Part shown: one piece after another, positions 7,848 to 17,576 of the stretch | Position numbering within the stretch: position 1 is the first letter of the stretch | Layout of the letters: the number at the start of each line of letters is the position of its first letter | Source of the DNA: an uncultured Pirellulaceae bacterium | Lineage (GTDB): Bacteria; Planctomycetota; Planctomycetia; Pirellulales; Pirellulaceae | DNA: 34,635 nucleotides | Direction of reading: 5' to 3' | NCBI GenBank assembly: GCA_937981585.1 | Contig: CALJOA010000129.1 | Coordinates: 1-34,635 of the forward strand | Notes under the pieces: model-generated | What the model saw: only the letters and a program-made list of their open reading frames with translations | The model's database searches: none | What the model was told of the DNA's origin: nothing | Translations under genes and position numbers: made by a program

Positions 7848-8630
7848 CTATGCACGTCGGCGTCGGGCAAATGCACCAAGGCTTCCCATTGCCAACAACA
7901 GCAAACTTCCTGGTTCGGGAACAGCAGCCCCTACAGTGAAGTTTACATTGTCGTAATCAACTGCAGAGCCTTCGAAATCGGATGCTGTGATGCGGAATCC
8001 AAACTGTAAAAGCTGGCCATCGAGCGCCGGATCGGTCAAATCCAAAGTCAGTGAATTGGTCGCCAGCGCGCCGTCAGCGGTCGCAGTAGTGTCGAAGTTA
8101 AGATCATTGGTTGTGGCGAAGCCGTTGAGTGGATCAAGGGTTAACAAAAATGCTTCGGCTAGCGCATCGCCTGTCGGACCAGCCGTATTGCCGTCAGCTA
8201 ACCAACTAAAGGTAACGGTTTCACCAATGTCCGCAGCCGAGATCGTTTGCTCTTGGAAAATACTCAACACCAAATCCCGCGGATCCACATCGCCTGGATC
8301 GTTGAACAAGGGGCTATTAGTATCGGTAAATACAACCAAACCTTGATTACCAGCCGGAGGAGTACCACCAGATGCAGTATCACTGATGACGGTGATATTT
8401 GGGCTATTGATATCATTGGGAGCCCCGAAAGGTCCGGCGCCGAAATCGCCGAAGCCTGGAGCGCCATTGATTCCTGCAGCGAACAATTGCCAACCGTCGT
8501 TGATTAGAGCGTTAGGGTCGGTCCGGTCAAGGCTTTCAAAGTCTTGAGAGTAGTTAGAAATCTGGCCAAACGCGGCCCCTTGAATTAGGCAGGCTGCCAA
8601 GCAAGCAGCCAAAACTGATGTCAATCTCAT
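7848..8630 (-). CDS. PEP-CTERM exported protein of unknown function
   Basis: The 260-residue protein starts with a signal peptide (MRLTSVLAACLAACLIQGAA) and ends with a PEP-CTERM tag (VPEPGSLLLLAMGSLGAFARRRR), so it should be exported and processed by an exosortase. The middle (residues 25-235) is rich in Asp, Asn, Gly and Thr with alternating hydrophobic strands. It contains YSQDFESLD near the start and a closing VDYDNVNFTV strand, the pattern of a jelly-roll, carbohydrate-binding-type beta sandwich. I see no catalytic motif. GGAG lies just before the ATG at 8630. It sits between the GH-A lipoprotein and the GH16-like protein on the same strand, so a polysaccharide-binding role is a reasonable guess, not a demonstrated one. 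Confidence 0.85.
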   Translation of the reverse strand: MRLTSVLAACLAACLIQGAAFGQISNYSQDFESLDRTDPNALINDGWQLFAAGINGAPGFGDFGAGPFGAPNDINSPNITVISDTASGGTPPAGNQGLVVFTDTNSPLFNDPGDVDPRDLVLSIFQEQTISAADIGETVTFSWLADGNTAGPTGDALAEAFLLTLDPLNGFATTNDLNFDTTATADGALATNSLTLDLTDPALDGQLLQFGFRITASDFEGSAVDYDNVNFTVGAAVPEPGSLLLLAMGSLGAFARRRRA

Positions 8631-8921
8631 GGGTTCTCCAAGTTGTAAAAATGTGGAAATGTTGAGTTAGTCGGGTTGCTGTTTTCTGGGATGGTTTGGG
8701 GAAGCAAATTAACCACGGCCGCCTCCAAAAAACCAGATACCAGAAACCGATCCCAAAAAGCATGGTAGCGGTTTCAAGCGTGTTCTATCTTCAACTCTCT
8801 AAGCCCTAAAGTCAACCAATTATTCGTCATATTTGAAACTGTTTTCACATTTAATGAAAAACAATTGGTCGTTATCAGAGAATTTGATCCGGATAATGCC
8901 CGTTAATCGGGTTTTGGTTAG
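8631..8921. other. Intergenic region upstream of the PEP-CTERM gene
   Basis: No gene is seen. On the minus strand a TTGACT (8815-8810) with AGATAG (8790-8785) could form a weak promoter for the PEP-CTERM gene, but the 19-base spacer is long. This may mark a second transcription unit after the GH-A gene. Confidence 0.35.
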
Positions 8922-10823
8922 CTATTCTTCGTATTTTAAGTCATCAAGGAAGAACTTTAGCGCCTTCCCTTGGCCGGCGAGGCTGAAATAAAAGCCGCTT
9001 TTGATGCGCCGGCAATCCGAATCTGAAAGGTCGATTTCATACTGCTTCCACTCAGATGTCAGTGTGACCTCGATTTCTTTTTTGACGGTGTCGAAAAAAG
9101 GCTTCTCACGGCCGATCAATCCAACACCAAACTTGATAACCTCGGCGCCTTTGTCGCCTCGAGCCCAAAAAGAGAAACGCTTGGCTCCTTCAAGATTCAA
9201 ACCTCCCGGCTTGTCGCCCCAATCATTTTCAGGGCTTTGCCAAACCACACCGCCCCAGTTGCCCGGGATGCTGTAAGAACATTCGAGGCAGTGATCGCCG
9301 CTGTGAGGTTTGTCTTTGCTGGCTTGCTCTACGGTCAAGGCGCTGGCGGTTCCCATGAATCCAGAAGGTACAAAGTCAGCGATATCAACGGGTTCTTCGT
9401 ACAAGGCGTATGGCAACTTCCCCTTTTTCACCTCAGACAAATCAACTTCGGCTTCCGGGCTTTTGACGCGAACGGGAATATTGGCGATCGCCGCTCCTGC
9501 TCCGTCATCAACGGTCGCGTAAATTCGATACAAGCCTGATTGCTCGGGCAGTTTGAAAACAGCAGAGTCAATCGAACCTTTGACTAGTGAATCTTCGAAC
9601 GTCGGTGGGGTTTCTTGCTTGAATCCACCGGTAACATAAGAGTCGGCTTCCTGCATCAATTTCCAGGACACGTTCAGCGGTGAGCCATCCGAGTCACTGG
9701 CGACAAGTTGAACTCGAACCTCTGCACCAGGGTCAACGTTTTTGTCGCCGTTGATCTCCAACGGTTTGACTTCAGGGCAGGGGTTGTCTGGCTTGTTGCC
9801 AGTCCATAATTCCTGCATAAGATCGACGGCAGCGGTCTTCTTCCCGTCGGGCGTAAGCATTCCGAACCAAGTCTCGGTTCCTTCTTGCTTGTGCCCCCAC
9901 AGAAACGCATAGGACCCAAGACACATTGAGTCGTTTGTAAACGATTCGTAGGCGTCGCGGTAGAATTTAACTTTCTCGGTACTGGTTGGTTCGAGAATCG
10001 CGCCGATGTCGTTCTTGTTTACTTCCCAAGTTCCGATCGGGCCAAACTCAGTCACGATAAACGGCTTGGTCCCTCCGGTTTGTCGATACCTTTCACCGAC
10101 AGTGCGAGCCCCTCCGTAAGAGTTGATGCCAACGATATCGATATCGGGACAAAACTTGTTGATGGCCTTTACCTTGCGGCCACCGACTTCAGCGATGACG
10201 GTCATGGTAGGGTGGTGAGGGTCTTCTTTCTTGACAAGGCTTGCAAGGTAGCCCACGTGTTGCCAAATCGCCGGGTTGTCCCCTTGGCCTCCGCCCGAAA
10301 CTTCCATCTCGTTGCCAATTCCCCAGACAAGAACTGCGGGATGATCCTTGTACTTGCGAACCGCGTCGATTACCAAATCAACCTGCTGGCTAACGTTCTC
10401 ATAACTGTTGTAGCTGAATTTATCTGAGGGATGCTCGATCCAAATTCCCAACGCGACCGTAAGTCCCTGAGCGTGAGCTTCGTCGAGTCTCGCTTGGGTA
10501 TCATCATCGACTCCCCACAATCGATTGGAGTTGGCTCCTACAGATGCGAGCATCTCCAGCGAACCTTCCCCCCCCGCACCTTTGATCTGATACGGCTTGC
10601 CTCCCCGGGTAAGCTGAAATCCGTCTCCGAGGGGAACCACATCGACTACGAGAGACGATTCAAGGTTTGATGGCAGTGGCTTGGGAACGCTGGTTCGCGG
10701 GCCAGTTCCAATTGGTTGACCGCTGGCAGAAACCGGCTTCTTTGAATCGCATCCCATGAACAGGCTGATTCCCAACAATAGGACCGTCGCACAAGCGACC
10801 AGAGCATTTTTAGGCGAACGCAT
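8922..10823 (-). CDS. Lipoprotein glycoside hydrolase, clan GH-A TIM barrel with Ig-like and carbohydrate-binding-like domains
   Basis: From ATG 10823 the protein has 633 residues. The frame is open further upstream, but this ATG starts a clear lipoprotein signal (hydrophobic 9-23, lipobox LFMGC with C25) and has GGAG upstream. The TIM barrel covers about residues 60-400. E172 in WGIGNEME is the expected acid/base and E259 in FIVTEFGP the nucleophile, as in clan GH-A families such as GH2, GH5 and GH158. An Ig-like domain follows (about 410-510), then a C-terminal jelly-roll resembling a carbohydrate-binding module (about 530-633, with NWGGVVWQSPENDWG and SFWARGDKG). It should be lipid-anchored and face the periplasm or cell surface. 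It lies 73 bases after the phosphorylase gene, probably in the same operon. An endo-beta-glucanase role fits the neighbours, but the family assignment is by eye. Confidence 0.88.
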   Translation of the reverse strand: MRSPKNALVACATVLLLGISLFMGCDSKKPVSASGQPIGTGPRTSVPKPLPSNLESSLVVDVVPLGDGFQLTRGGKPYQIKGAGGEGSLEMLASVGANSNRLWGVDDDTQARLDEAHAQGLTVALGIWIEHPSDKFSYNSYENVSQQVDLVIDAVRKYKDHPAVLVWGIGNEMEVSGGGQGDNPAIWQHVGYLASLVKKEDPHHPTMTVIAEVGGRKVKAINKFCPDIDIVGINSYGGARTVGERYRQTGGTKPFIVTEFGPIGTWEVNKNDIGAILEPTSTEKVKFYRDAYESFTNDSMCLGSYAFLWGHKQEGTETWFGMLTPDGKKTAAVDLMQELWTGNKPDNPCPEVKPLEINGDKNVDPGAEVRVQLVASDSDGSPLNVSWKLMQEADSYVTGGFKQETPPTFEDSLVKGSIDSAVFKLPEQSGLYRIYATVDDGAGAAIANIPVRVKSPEAEVDLSEVKKGKLPYALYEEPVDIADFVPSGFMGTASALTVEQASKDKPHSGDHCLECSYSIPGNWGGVVWQSPENDWGDKPGGLNLEGAKRFSFWARGDKGAEVIKFGVGLIGREKPFFDTVKKEIEVTLTSEWKQYEIDLSDSDCRRIKSGFYFSLAGQGKALKFFLDDLKYEE

Positions 10824-10896
10824 TAGGTTAACTCCAGATTGGTCGCTTGCGATTGTCTGTTCTGGCGATTGCAAGCTTAGAGGCTGATTTATGGTT

Positions 10897-13800
10897 TTAA
10901 ACAAATTCGTCTCGGAGTTTTTTCTCCGGAAGAAAACAGTCGATTCGTATGATTTCGCCACTTCGTGAGAACAGGCTTTGAGACTGCTCCCGATCAAGGG
11001 CCAAACCAACATGCTCACTCACGCGATCGCGATAGGTAACACGGCATTTTCCCTGCCTTGGGATCAAAACATCCGCATCTCGGTTTAGAACAAAAAGCAC
11101 TTTGCAAAAGGTGAAGGCAAACATGCCTTGGAGTAATTGGGTCGTGGTTTCCTTGCCGTCCCAATCAACATAGGTAAAGGATGTCGATTCGACGAGAAAC
11201 TCTTCGGTTTCAAATAGCGCTGGATCAATCGTCAAGCAACCATTGTTGATTCGAACACCCAATTCACCAAAGCGTATCAGGATGTCCTCTTTGACTTGAC
11301 CGGTCATGCCTGGTTGTTTGGCACCACCGCCTGCAGGCGTGTGCGAGTAAGGGTCGGAGGGAAATGCGCCATAGGTCAGCGGGGATTTTTTCCTGGCGAT
11401 GCCGTCTCGAATATCGCGGTAGCAGCTTCGTAATTCAGAGATCACCTTGGGATCACTAGAGGACGACACTGCATCAATGAGTCGCTCTTGAGCCGCAAGA
11501 CATAGCTTTGACACCATGTGCCAATAGATACTTCCCAGACCCTCGTAACCGAAAAAGGAAGTCGAACGTCCAATGAATCGCCCGTGATTGAACGTAGACT
11601 CGAACGAGTCACATAGAATCGAGCGATCCGAATTAACCAAGTCTGCAAACTCAGGATCTTCAGCAAGCAAATCAAGCGCAGTATTTAGATCTTCGGCGTT
11701 GCGAAACGTACCACCAAAGTGCAAATTGCCACAAGAGTCTTTACGCAAAATCCCGTGATGACTCTGAAGCAGTCGCTGTGCCAGCTGAGAGCGCTTCAGC
11801 TGATTATCGTCTATCCGATTCTTTTCAGTGAATCGTTGAGTATCCCGGTCGGGATACAACATGTAGCTGCTTTGATCCTCTCGATACATCGCGCTATCTC
11901 TGAGCGCCTTGAGGACCGCAAGTGACTCGTCGGGAGAAAGCAGGCCGCTTGAAAGCACCGCCACTTGGCCTTCAAGCATCTCAAAGAGCGGCTCAATGCT
12001 CATGCCGCTTTCGTCTATACCCAGCAGGTTGTATGAGTGGTAAAGCCCGTCAGAACGACGATTCTGCTGAATTGTTTGATCCAAGAGCTTTAGACAGCGA
12101 GTTGCAAAACCAACGCATGATTTAACACTCACCTTTTCAAATTCGCCCGAAAAGCCCTTATCGTAGAGTTCACAGCGGTAATCTGAACCTGCCCCAGAGA
12201 GCGCATCAACGATTGCTTTGAGCTGTTGAGGTGTAGGGTTTTCAAGCGAGTCTGAGTGTTTATCAAGAATGCTGTGAAGTCGATTGAGCAAACGGGCGAC
12301 AGAGTCAGACAGTTCAAACTCTTCGTAGTTCGTTGCCTGGAACCAATCAGAAAGGAACTCGAAGAATCGACGTAAGTAGCAAACGGTAACCACTGACAAA
12401 CCGTTTCCGACCAACGCGTTATTGGCATCGTTCCATTCGGGGCGTTGTGTATTGAGCCAAATACCTCCCCCTGGGACCAGGTTGGTCAATTTTATCAACG
12501 CCGGCAGCAACAGTTTTTCGGCCATGGTCACACGGTACGGTGTGCCGTCGGGACCAGGTAGCAATTTCCCATCGGAGCCAAACTTGTCGATACGGACTTG
12601 AATTTGTCTTTCCAAATTGAAGTCGTAGTCAATCGTCTCATTGGGGTTCTTGAGAATCTCTTGGTAGCTTCGAATTCGATAGGGGATTTCCGCGAAGACA
12701 AAAACTTTTCGATCAAGCCAATCGTCAAGTGATTCGGGATTAAATTTTCGAGCCCACTCTAGTAGCTTTTGCAGATAGACGATTTGGTGATCGCCCCAAT
12801 AACCAATATTTGACCACGGATCTTCCGGGTCGGGAGTTTCCCATTCAAAACCGCTCATCGTCAGGCGATAGGGATTGTGACCATCGGCAGTAGAGGCGTT
12901 GAGGAACCGAAACACCATAGCTGGCGCAAACTTCGGATAAGACAAAAGCAACGCTTCCCAATTTTGAAAAATGTCTCGCCAATTGCCCTGATAGTCGATC
13001 GTATAATCACCGTTCTCAGAGAACGCCTTTATCGAAAACCGATTCCAAGGCCTGGTAGGATCGCCATGGCGCCGGCTAAACGTCAGCGGTAAGTATTCGT
13101 TGGCGATCCGAATCAAGTCCAGATCTCCGGACGAGTTGGCTTTTTGAAGCACCTCTGCCAATGGAATTCGCTGGCGCGCATCGACTGTCGCAAAACACCC
13201 AGCATGCCGCTGGGCAACCGAACGATTCAGATGCTGGACGTGCTGACGAAAGTGCGACCCCTGGATCCAGTAGCCATCGGCTGGGATTCCGCCACGCATG
13301 ACATTGAAGACCACGTTTGACTTGTGCCGAGCAGTGACATGTTGATTCGCGCCGACTTGAACGCCGTCGGCTGCCGCGAGGATCTCGGCAAACTTCTGAC
13401 CCGACCTAACAACATCTTGCTGCACCAATGCCTTGGAGTCAGAAGTATCTTCAAGCAGATAGTTCAAATTATGCACGTCGGTTGTATCGAGTCCCGCATC
13501 TCCCACGATCCCCCAATCGGCAGATTGGCCCTTATCGAGAACGACTTGATGATGGACCAGATAAGCCCCTCGTTTTCCGCGCAGCTCAGATTCTTGCAAA
13601 ACGGTTCCAGTCTCATAGAAACGGGAAACCTGATCGCTCGACAGCAGGACGGTTGGGTCTTCAACGCCGTAATGCCAAGCCACGTTAGCTCGCAATCCTT
13701 CGCTGGGCTCAGCTCGATCCGTTGGTATCGAATTGAGGAAGTAGACGCCAAGGTTGGCACCTCGGATTAGCTCGCTCTTTTTGTAAGCGTCGACGAGGTT

Positions 13801-14418
13801 GCTAAACCGCATCTGAAACTGATCATCGACACCCGCTGGCAAAATGTTCTCAAACCCATCAAGAACCGAAAGCGTACGCGAACTGTCAGAAAAGCTGGTG
13901 AGTTGGCATGAACGAACAAAACCAAAGCGACAACTAAACGTCCACTGATATCGAAAAGCAAGCTCAAGAGAGTGATTGACTTCTTCAAAAATCAGCTTAC
14001 TCCCATTGGAGTTCTTGTAGAGGTGCCGAATGATCGTCGGAGCGATTTGCCCACTCACAAACGGTTCCCAATTGGTGTTGCAACCTTTTTCATCAGACAC
14101 ACGGATGATCGTCCGTGGCCCCGTGCAGTGCTGCATATCAGTTAGCTTATCCGCAGAGTAATATGGGAAAAATGCTCCCAGCGGACATTGCCGACCAGCC
14201 GTCACCGCGCCCTGGCTTGAAACAAACATCCAGTGGTTGCCGGCCCCCGAAAGGCTTATGTAAAAGCCATCCATGTTGTGGACGTTGTGAATGCAATAAA
14301 ACAATTCGTCGTCGACATCGGTAAACTGACCGTAAGTCGATTGAGAACTTGGCCGATCGAGCAAGCGCTCATCCTGCCGTCGGCGGGCAGCAGCGGAGAT
14401 CAGGTTGCTATAATTCAT
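10897..14418 (-). CDS. Very large GH94-like (clan GH-Q) beta-glycoside phosphorylase
   Basis: From ATG 14418 the protein has 1,173 residues and no signal peptide, so it is cytoplasmic. The core matches the inverting phosphorylases of clan GH-Q. D664 in PEWNDANNALVG is the expected general acid of the family's WND motif, and IGYWGDHQIVYL (D543) corresponds to the GH94 WGDH segment. Such enzymes split beta-glucosides with phosphate, giving sugar-1-phosphate without spending ATP. Cellobiose phosphorylases are near 800 residues; about 1,100-1,200 is closer to GH149 and GH161, the beta-1,3-glucan phosphorylases (known family property). The N-terminal beta-sandwich (about 1-300) and a long C-terminal region beyond residue 950 account for the extra length. 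Its start overlaps the end of the symporter gene by 11 bases, indicating translational coupling. A TTG at 14424 is a less likely start. Substrate unproven. Confidence 0.85.
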   Translation of the reverse strand: MNYSNLISAAARRRQDERLLDRPSSQSTYGQFTDVDDELFYCIHNVHNMDGFYISLSGAGNHWMFVSSQGAVTAGRQCPLGAFFPYYSADKLTDMQHCTGPRTIIRVSDEKGCNTNWEPFVSGQIAPTIIRHLYKNSNGSKLIFEEVNHSLELAFRYQWTFSCRFGFVRSCQLTSFSDSSRTLSVLDGFENILPAGVDDQFQMRFSNLVDAYKKSELIRGANLGVYFLNSIPTDRAEPSEGLRANVAWHYGVEDPTVLLSSDQVSRFYETGTVLQESELRGKRGAYLVHHQVVLDKGQSADWGIVGDAGLDTTDVHNLNYLLEDTSDSKALVQQDVVRSGQKFAEILAAADGVQVGANQHVTARHKSNVVFNVMRGGIPADGYWIQGSHFRQHVQHLNRSVAQRHAGCFATVDARQRIPLAEVLQKANSSGDLDLIRIANEYLPLTFSRRHGDPTRPWNRFSIKAFSENGDYTIDYQGNWRDIFQNWEALLLSYPKFAPAMVFRFLNASTADGHNPYRLTMSGFEWETPDPEDPWSNIGYWGDHQIVYLQKLLEWARKFNPESLDDWLDRKVFVFAEIPYRIRSYQEILKNPNETIDYDFNLERQIQVRIDKFGSDGKLLPGPDGTPYRVTMAEKLLLPALIKLTNLVPGGGIWLNTQRPEWNDANNALVGNGLSVVTVCYLRRFFEFLSDWFQATNYEEFELSDSVARLLNRLHSILDKHSDSLENPTPQQLKAIVDALSGAGSDYRCELYDKGFSGEFEKVSVKSCVGFATRCLKLLDQTIQQNRRSDGLYHSYNLLGIDESGMSIEPLFEMLEGQVAVLSSGLLSPDESLAVLKALRDSAMYREDQSSYMLYPDRDTQRFTEKNRIDDNQLKRSQLAQRLLQSHHGILRKDSCGNLHFGGTFRNAEDLNTALDLLAEDPEFADLVNSDRSILCDSFESTFNHGRFIGRSTSFFGYEGLGSIYWHMVSKLCLAAQERLIDAVSSSSDPKVISELRSCYRDIRDGIARKKSPLTYGAFPSDPYSHTPAGGGAKQPGMTGQVKEDILIRFGELGVRINNGCLTIDPALFETEEFLVESTSFTYVDWDGKETTTQLLQGMFAFTFCKVLFVLNRDADVLIPRQGKCRVTYRDRVSEHVGLALDREQSQSLFSRSGEIIRIDCFLPEKKLRDEFV

Positions 14419-15847
14419 TTTCAAGCTTTCTCATTTTCAAGTCGCTCTCAATTTGGCTAAGGAGCTCTTTATCAATGTTGTAAAAAAACATGACTGCCGC
14501 CGAACAAAACAAAAACACCGCAGGGATGATGCTCATTAGCAAGATAATTCCGGAGATCGTATCCTCTGACTGAACTTGATTGATGCCATCAACTGGATTC
14601 TTAAAGTGGAACCACGCCAAAGCCCAACCAGGAATCGCCGCGCCAATCGCGCTTCCGAGCTTCTGAGAAAAAGTTGCAGCTGAGAAAACAAGCCCTGTTG
14701 CTCGACGATGGTTCTTCCACTCGGAGTAATCAGCTGAGTCAGCGTACATCGCCCACAGCAGTACCGGCACCGGGCCACTTACGAATGACGCCAAAATATG
14801 AAGCCCGTAAATCAGGTAGGTATTACTGCCATCTACCAAAAAGAACGCGGCAGTAAGCAGTCCCGTAACCAAGTTCATCAAAATCATTAGCATGCGTTGG
14901 CCAAAGACGGCAGTCAGCATTTTGGTGCACAGCATCCCCACAATCGCGGCAACAGTCCCGGCGACCAAAAAAGTACCAAACGTAGAGCCAACGTAGTACG
15001 TGAAGTAGTAAGGTATGGCACTGCCACGGGTCCAACCAGCAAGAATCTGAAACAAACCGACAAACAGTAAAACGATCCACGGCCGATTGCCCAGGAGGTC
15101 GCCAATATCACTCCGAAACGCATTGCTTTTGGTGGAAACAGGTTGCACCCGTTCTCGCGTTGTTGCAAACGTGATCACGAATAGCACAGACGCCAGAGCT
15201 CCATAACAAACAACTGTCCAGAAAAAACCAGCCTGTTTGTTTACCGATATGATCTCACCGGCATCGCTGTAGACAGCCGAACCAAAGAAATTGACTAGCG
15301 GTTCGGTGAACCACTGGACGATCAAGCCCCCGATAAAAGCCAACACAAACCGATAAGTCGAAACGCTAGTTCGCTCCAGAGGGCTCGGGGTGATCACACC
15401 CATCAACGCCCCGTAGGGAATGTTGATCGCGGTATAAGCCATGAACACCAGCGTGTAAGTCACGTAGGCGTACACCAACTTCCAGCCGGGCGACACATCT
15501 GGCGTGTAAAACGTCATTGCACCAGTGATCGCAAACGGCAGCGCCATCCACAGTAAGTAAGGCCGAAACCTTCCCCAAGCAGTACGAGTGCGATCCGACA
15601 GAAACCCAATCATCGGATCGTTGACGGCGTCCCACAACTTGGTCACCAAAAACATCGTCGCCGCTGCGCCGGCGGTGATCCCAAATACATCGGTGTAGAA
15701 AAACAGCTGGAAGTTTTCAAAGAGCTTCCAGTAAAGATTCGATGCGGTATCTCCCAATCCGTAGCCGACTTTTTCAGCAGCCGATAGGCGGTCATCGGAG
15801 GACTCCGAGGTGGCGATTGAGTTGCTTTGAATTTCAGCGTTTGCCAT
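14408..15847 (-). CDS. GPH-family (MFS) sugar:cation symporter
   Basis: The glycoside-pentoside-hexuronide family imports sugars and glycosides with Na+ or H+. The 479-residue length and about twelve hydrophobic segments fit. The N-terminal signature is clear: AAEKVGYGLGDTASNLYW at about residues 23-40, then WDAVNDPMIGFLSDRT with the cation-site aspartates in helix II. A cytoplasmic tail (NIDKELLSQIESDLKM) closes the protein. The gene overlaps the phosphorylase by 11 bases, so importer and intracellular phosphorylase are co-translated. This pairing implies that the imported solute is an oligosaccharide or disaccharide handled by phosphorolysis. No strong Shine-Dalgarno sequence precedes ATG 15847. 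The preceding gene ends 85 bases upstream. Confidence 0.93.
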   Translation of the reverse strand: MANAEIQSNSIATSESSDDRLSAAEKVGYGLGDTASNLYWKLFENFQLFFYTDVFGITAGAAATMFLVTKLWDAVNDPMIGFLSDRTRTAWGRFRPYLLWMALPFAITGAMTFYTPDVSPGWKLVYAYVTYTLVFMAYTAINIPYGALMGVITPSPLERTSVSTYRFVLAFIGGLIVQWFTEPLVNFFGSAVYSDAGEIISVNKQAGFFWTVVCYGALASVLFVITFATTRERVQPVSTKSNAFRSDIGDLLGNRPWIVLLFVGLFQILAGWTRGSAIPYYFTYYVGSTFGTFLVAGTVAAIVGMLCTKMLTAVFGQRMLMILMNLVTGLLTAAFFLVDGSNTYLIYGLHILASFVSGPVPVLLWAMYADSADYSEWKNHRRATGLVFSAATFSQKLGSAIGAAIPGWALAWFHFKNPVDGINQVQSEDTISGIILLMSIIPAVFLFCSAAVMFFYNIDKELLSQIESDLKMRKLENEL

Positions 15848-15932
15848 ACCGAGAAAGTCGAAAGAAAACTAATTGGATTGGCCCGGCTGCAACCGGCCAA
15901 CGGCGTAAATTTGGAAACTGGCGATAATCCCC

Positions 15933-16394
15933 CTATTCGCCCAACAACTTCAGATACTCCTGCTCGTCTTCAGTTTCGAGAATCTTAAGCGACGTGAATC
16001 CCACGCGCCGCTTTCCTTCTACACCTTCTGCCTCGAAAATGATTGGTTCATTGGAACCCCGTGAGTTTCCGCGGACACCGTAGCGAATCTTAAACGGCTT
16101 TGAATCACGCTCACTGATGAAGAGATCGTCGATCGCATTGATGTCGACTCCGATTCTCTCTAATCGCTTGGGGCTTGATTCGGCAATATATTTTCGAATT
16201 TCAGCTTCACTAGGCGGACCTTTGCCGCCATTGTTAAGCTGATAGCGCACGTATATGGTTATCAAACGCTGCATGTTCTCTTGATTGGACTTGGCCAACA
16301 TATCATCGGCCGAAGGCCTTGCCTCACCGCAACCGACCCAGAAAACCGAGCCAATCAAGAACAAAACATAAAAGAACTTGAAGCTATTCATCAC
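15933..16394 (-). CDS. Small lipoprotein of unknown function, paired with the DUF1559 gene
   Basis: The 153-residue protein has a lipoprotein signal (hydrophobic 6-20, lipobox WVGC with C22). A soluble domain of about 130 residues follows, with a helical half (DMLAKSNQENMQRLITIYVRY) and a strand-rich half (KPFKIRYGVRG, then PIIFEAEG). I do not recognise a catalytic motif. It begins 8 bases after the DUF1559 stop, so the two are co-transcribed. In planctomycetes small lipoproteins commonly sit beside DUF1559 genes (from memory), which suggests that they act together at the envelope. No function can be assigned. Confidence 0.82.
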   Translation of the reverse strand: MMNSFKFFYVLFLIGSVFWVGCGEARPSADDMLAKSNQENMQRLITIYVRYQLNNGGKGPPSEAEIRKYIAESSPKRLERIGVDINAIDDLFISERDSKPFKIRYGVRGNSRGSNEPIIFEAEGVEGKRRVGFTSLKILETEDEQEYLKLLGE

Positions 16395-16402
16395 GATTGC
16401 CT

Positions 16403-17458
16403 TTAAAGATCATCTGCGTTGGCGACCCGTCCGTCGGAACGATGGCCGAGCAATACAAGCGTTTCTAAGTTTGAGTTGTTTGGAATGGTCCTAACTGAAC
16501 CATCCCCAAAGCAACCATTGAAGGTACCTGGGTGAGCTGAACCAAATCCAAACTCTTGAGATTGCCCATCTGCATTGAACATCCAGCTCGGTCGGTCTTG
16601 GCTATCGGACATGACAGGAACTTCGTTCTTGGTACCTGAGCCGCCAGCCAACACCGCATTGGCTGGGGCGAAAGTGCGAAGTGTTGCCCAATCGGCTCCG
16701 TTGAACTGCCCCCACGCCTCCCAGAACTCTGGCTCTGCTCCATCACGAAGAGAGTAATTCATCACGTTGACTGCCTTCTCAGCCATCAAGATCGTATTTG
16801 AAGATCCGTCGGTGACAGCTCCAAAACCGACCTTTGGATGCATTACTGTTTTTCCAGTGGAAACGTTGTGGTGACCGCCTTTGGCAAGCAGACCAGTGAA
16901 TACGGTTCCAAACTCGTTGTCATTTGGGTCCATGTAATGGCGAAACTGGAGATCTTGCCATCCTTCTTCGTTCCAGGAATTCATAACCCCTGCGTAGTCT
17001 CCCAGCGCCACGATTTCGACACCGTTCTGGTAAAGGCGAGGGCCTCTACTGGCACATACGTAGGTCGGAACCGTTTGTTCTATCAACGTTGGATCGCCGC
17101 CGTTTACTCCGTTGACCGAACGTGTTGATTCTAGGTTCTGCTGTTCAACAAACGGCAAAATCTGAAACATCCAGCCAAGATTCTCAAAACCGAACTTAGC
17201 GCCATTCGATTCGCCGGTATCAAAGAATGACAAAGACTGACCACCAGCGGTCGGAAAATGACCATGGGCAGATTCAAAGTTCAAACAAGCCAAGCCCGTT
17301 TGCCTCATGTTGTTCATACATTGGGTACGTCGCGCCGCCTCCCTTACCTGCTGAACAGCAGGCAAGAGCATTCCGATTAAAATTCCGATGATTGCGATCA
17401 CGACAAGCAGTTCCACAAGGGTAAACGCTTGCCTTAGTGGCGGTCTATGCATTTTCAT
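16403..17458 (-). CDS. DUF1559 prepilin-type protein
   Basis: The 351-residue protein has a type IV pilin/pseudopilin N terminus: a short basic leader, then [19 protein letters not shown] (residues 11-29). The conserved Glu lies at position 5 of the mature helix, followed by the DUF1559 hallmark [18 protein letters not shown]. The C-terminal half carries the typical [20 protein letters not shown] segment. DUF1559 proteins are greatly expanded in planctomycetes, and their role is unsettled; a part in fibres that bind or take up macromolecules has been proposed. AGGA stands 8 bases before ATG 17458. It is the first gene of the LacI-linked sugar block, transcribed divergently from the regulator, which hints at a substrate-specific surface role here. 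Confidence 0.94.
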   Translation of the reverse strand: MKMHRPPLRQAFTLVELLVVIAIIGILIGMLLPAVQQVREAARRTQCMNNMRQTGLACLNFESAHGHFPTAGGQSLSFFDTGESNGAKFGFENLGWMFQILPFVEQQNLESTRSVNGVNGGDPTLIEQTVPTYVCASRGPRLYQNGVEIVALGDYAGVMNSWNEEGWQDLQFRHYMDPNDNEFGTVFTGLLAKGGHHNVSTGKTVMHPKVGFGAVTDGSSNTILMAEKAVNVMNYSLRDGAEPEFWEAWGQFNGADWATLRTFAPANAVLAGGSGTKNEVPVMSDSQDRPSWMFNADGQSQEFGFGSAHPGTFNGCFGDGSVRTIPNNSNLETLVLLGHRSDGRVANADDL

Positions 17459-17533
17459 TTTCGAATCCTATGAGGCAATAATAGTAGGATAGTGAACTTA
17501 CCCGCATTAGGGAGCGGTTTCATGGATATTACA

Positions 17534-17562
17534 AGTATCCGCAATAACAGGCCTTTAGTCAA
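17534..17562 (-). promoter_or_regulatory. Predicted promoter for the DUF1559/sugar operon
   Basis: On the minus strand TTGACT (17562-17557) is followed after 17 bases by GATACT (17539-17534), about 75 bases ahead of the DUF1559 start. The match is 5 of 6 at -35 and 4 of 6 at -10. The LacI-type operator lies just upstream of the -35 box. Confidence 0.45.
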
Positions 17563-17576
17563 CGAAATTTTTCGGA

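Noticed and set aside
8834..8847. TGAAACTGTTTTCA, a possible second LacI-type operator upstream of the PEP-CTERM gene
   Set aside because: Only 5-base arms around a 4-base centre; dozens of such sites are expected by chance in this window.
8841..8855. 15-base identity GTTTTCACATTTAAT shared with 5402-5416
   Set aside because: About one shared 15-mer is expected by chance in a window this size, and there is no extended similarity.
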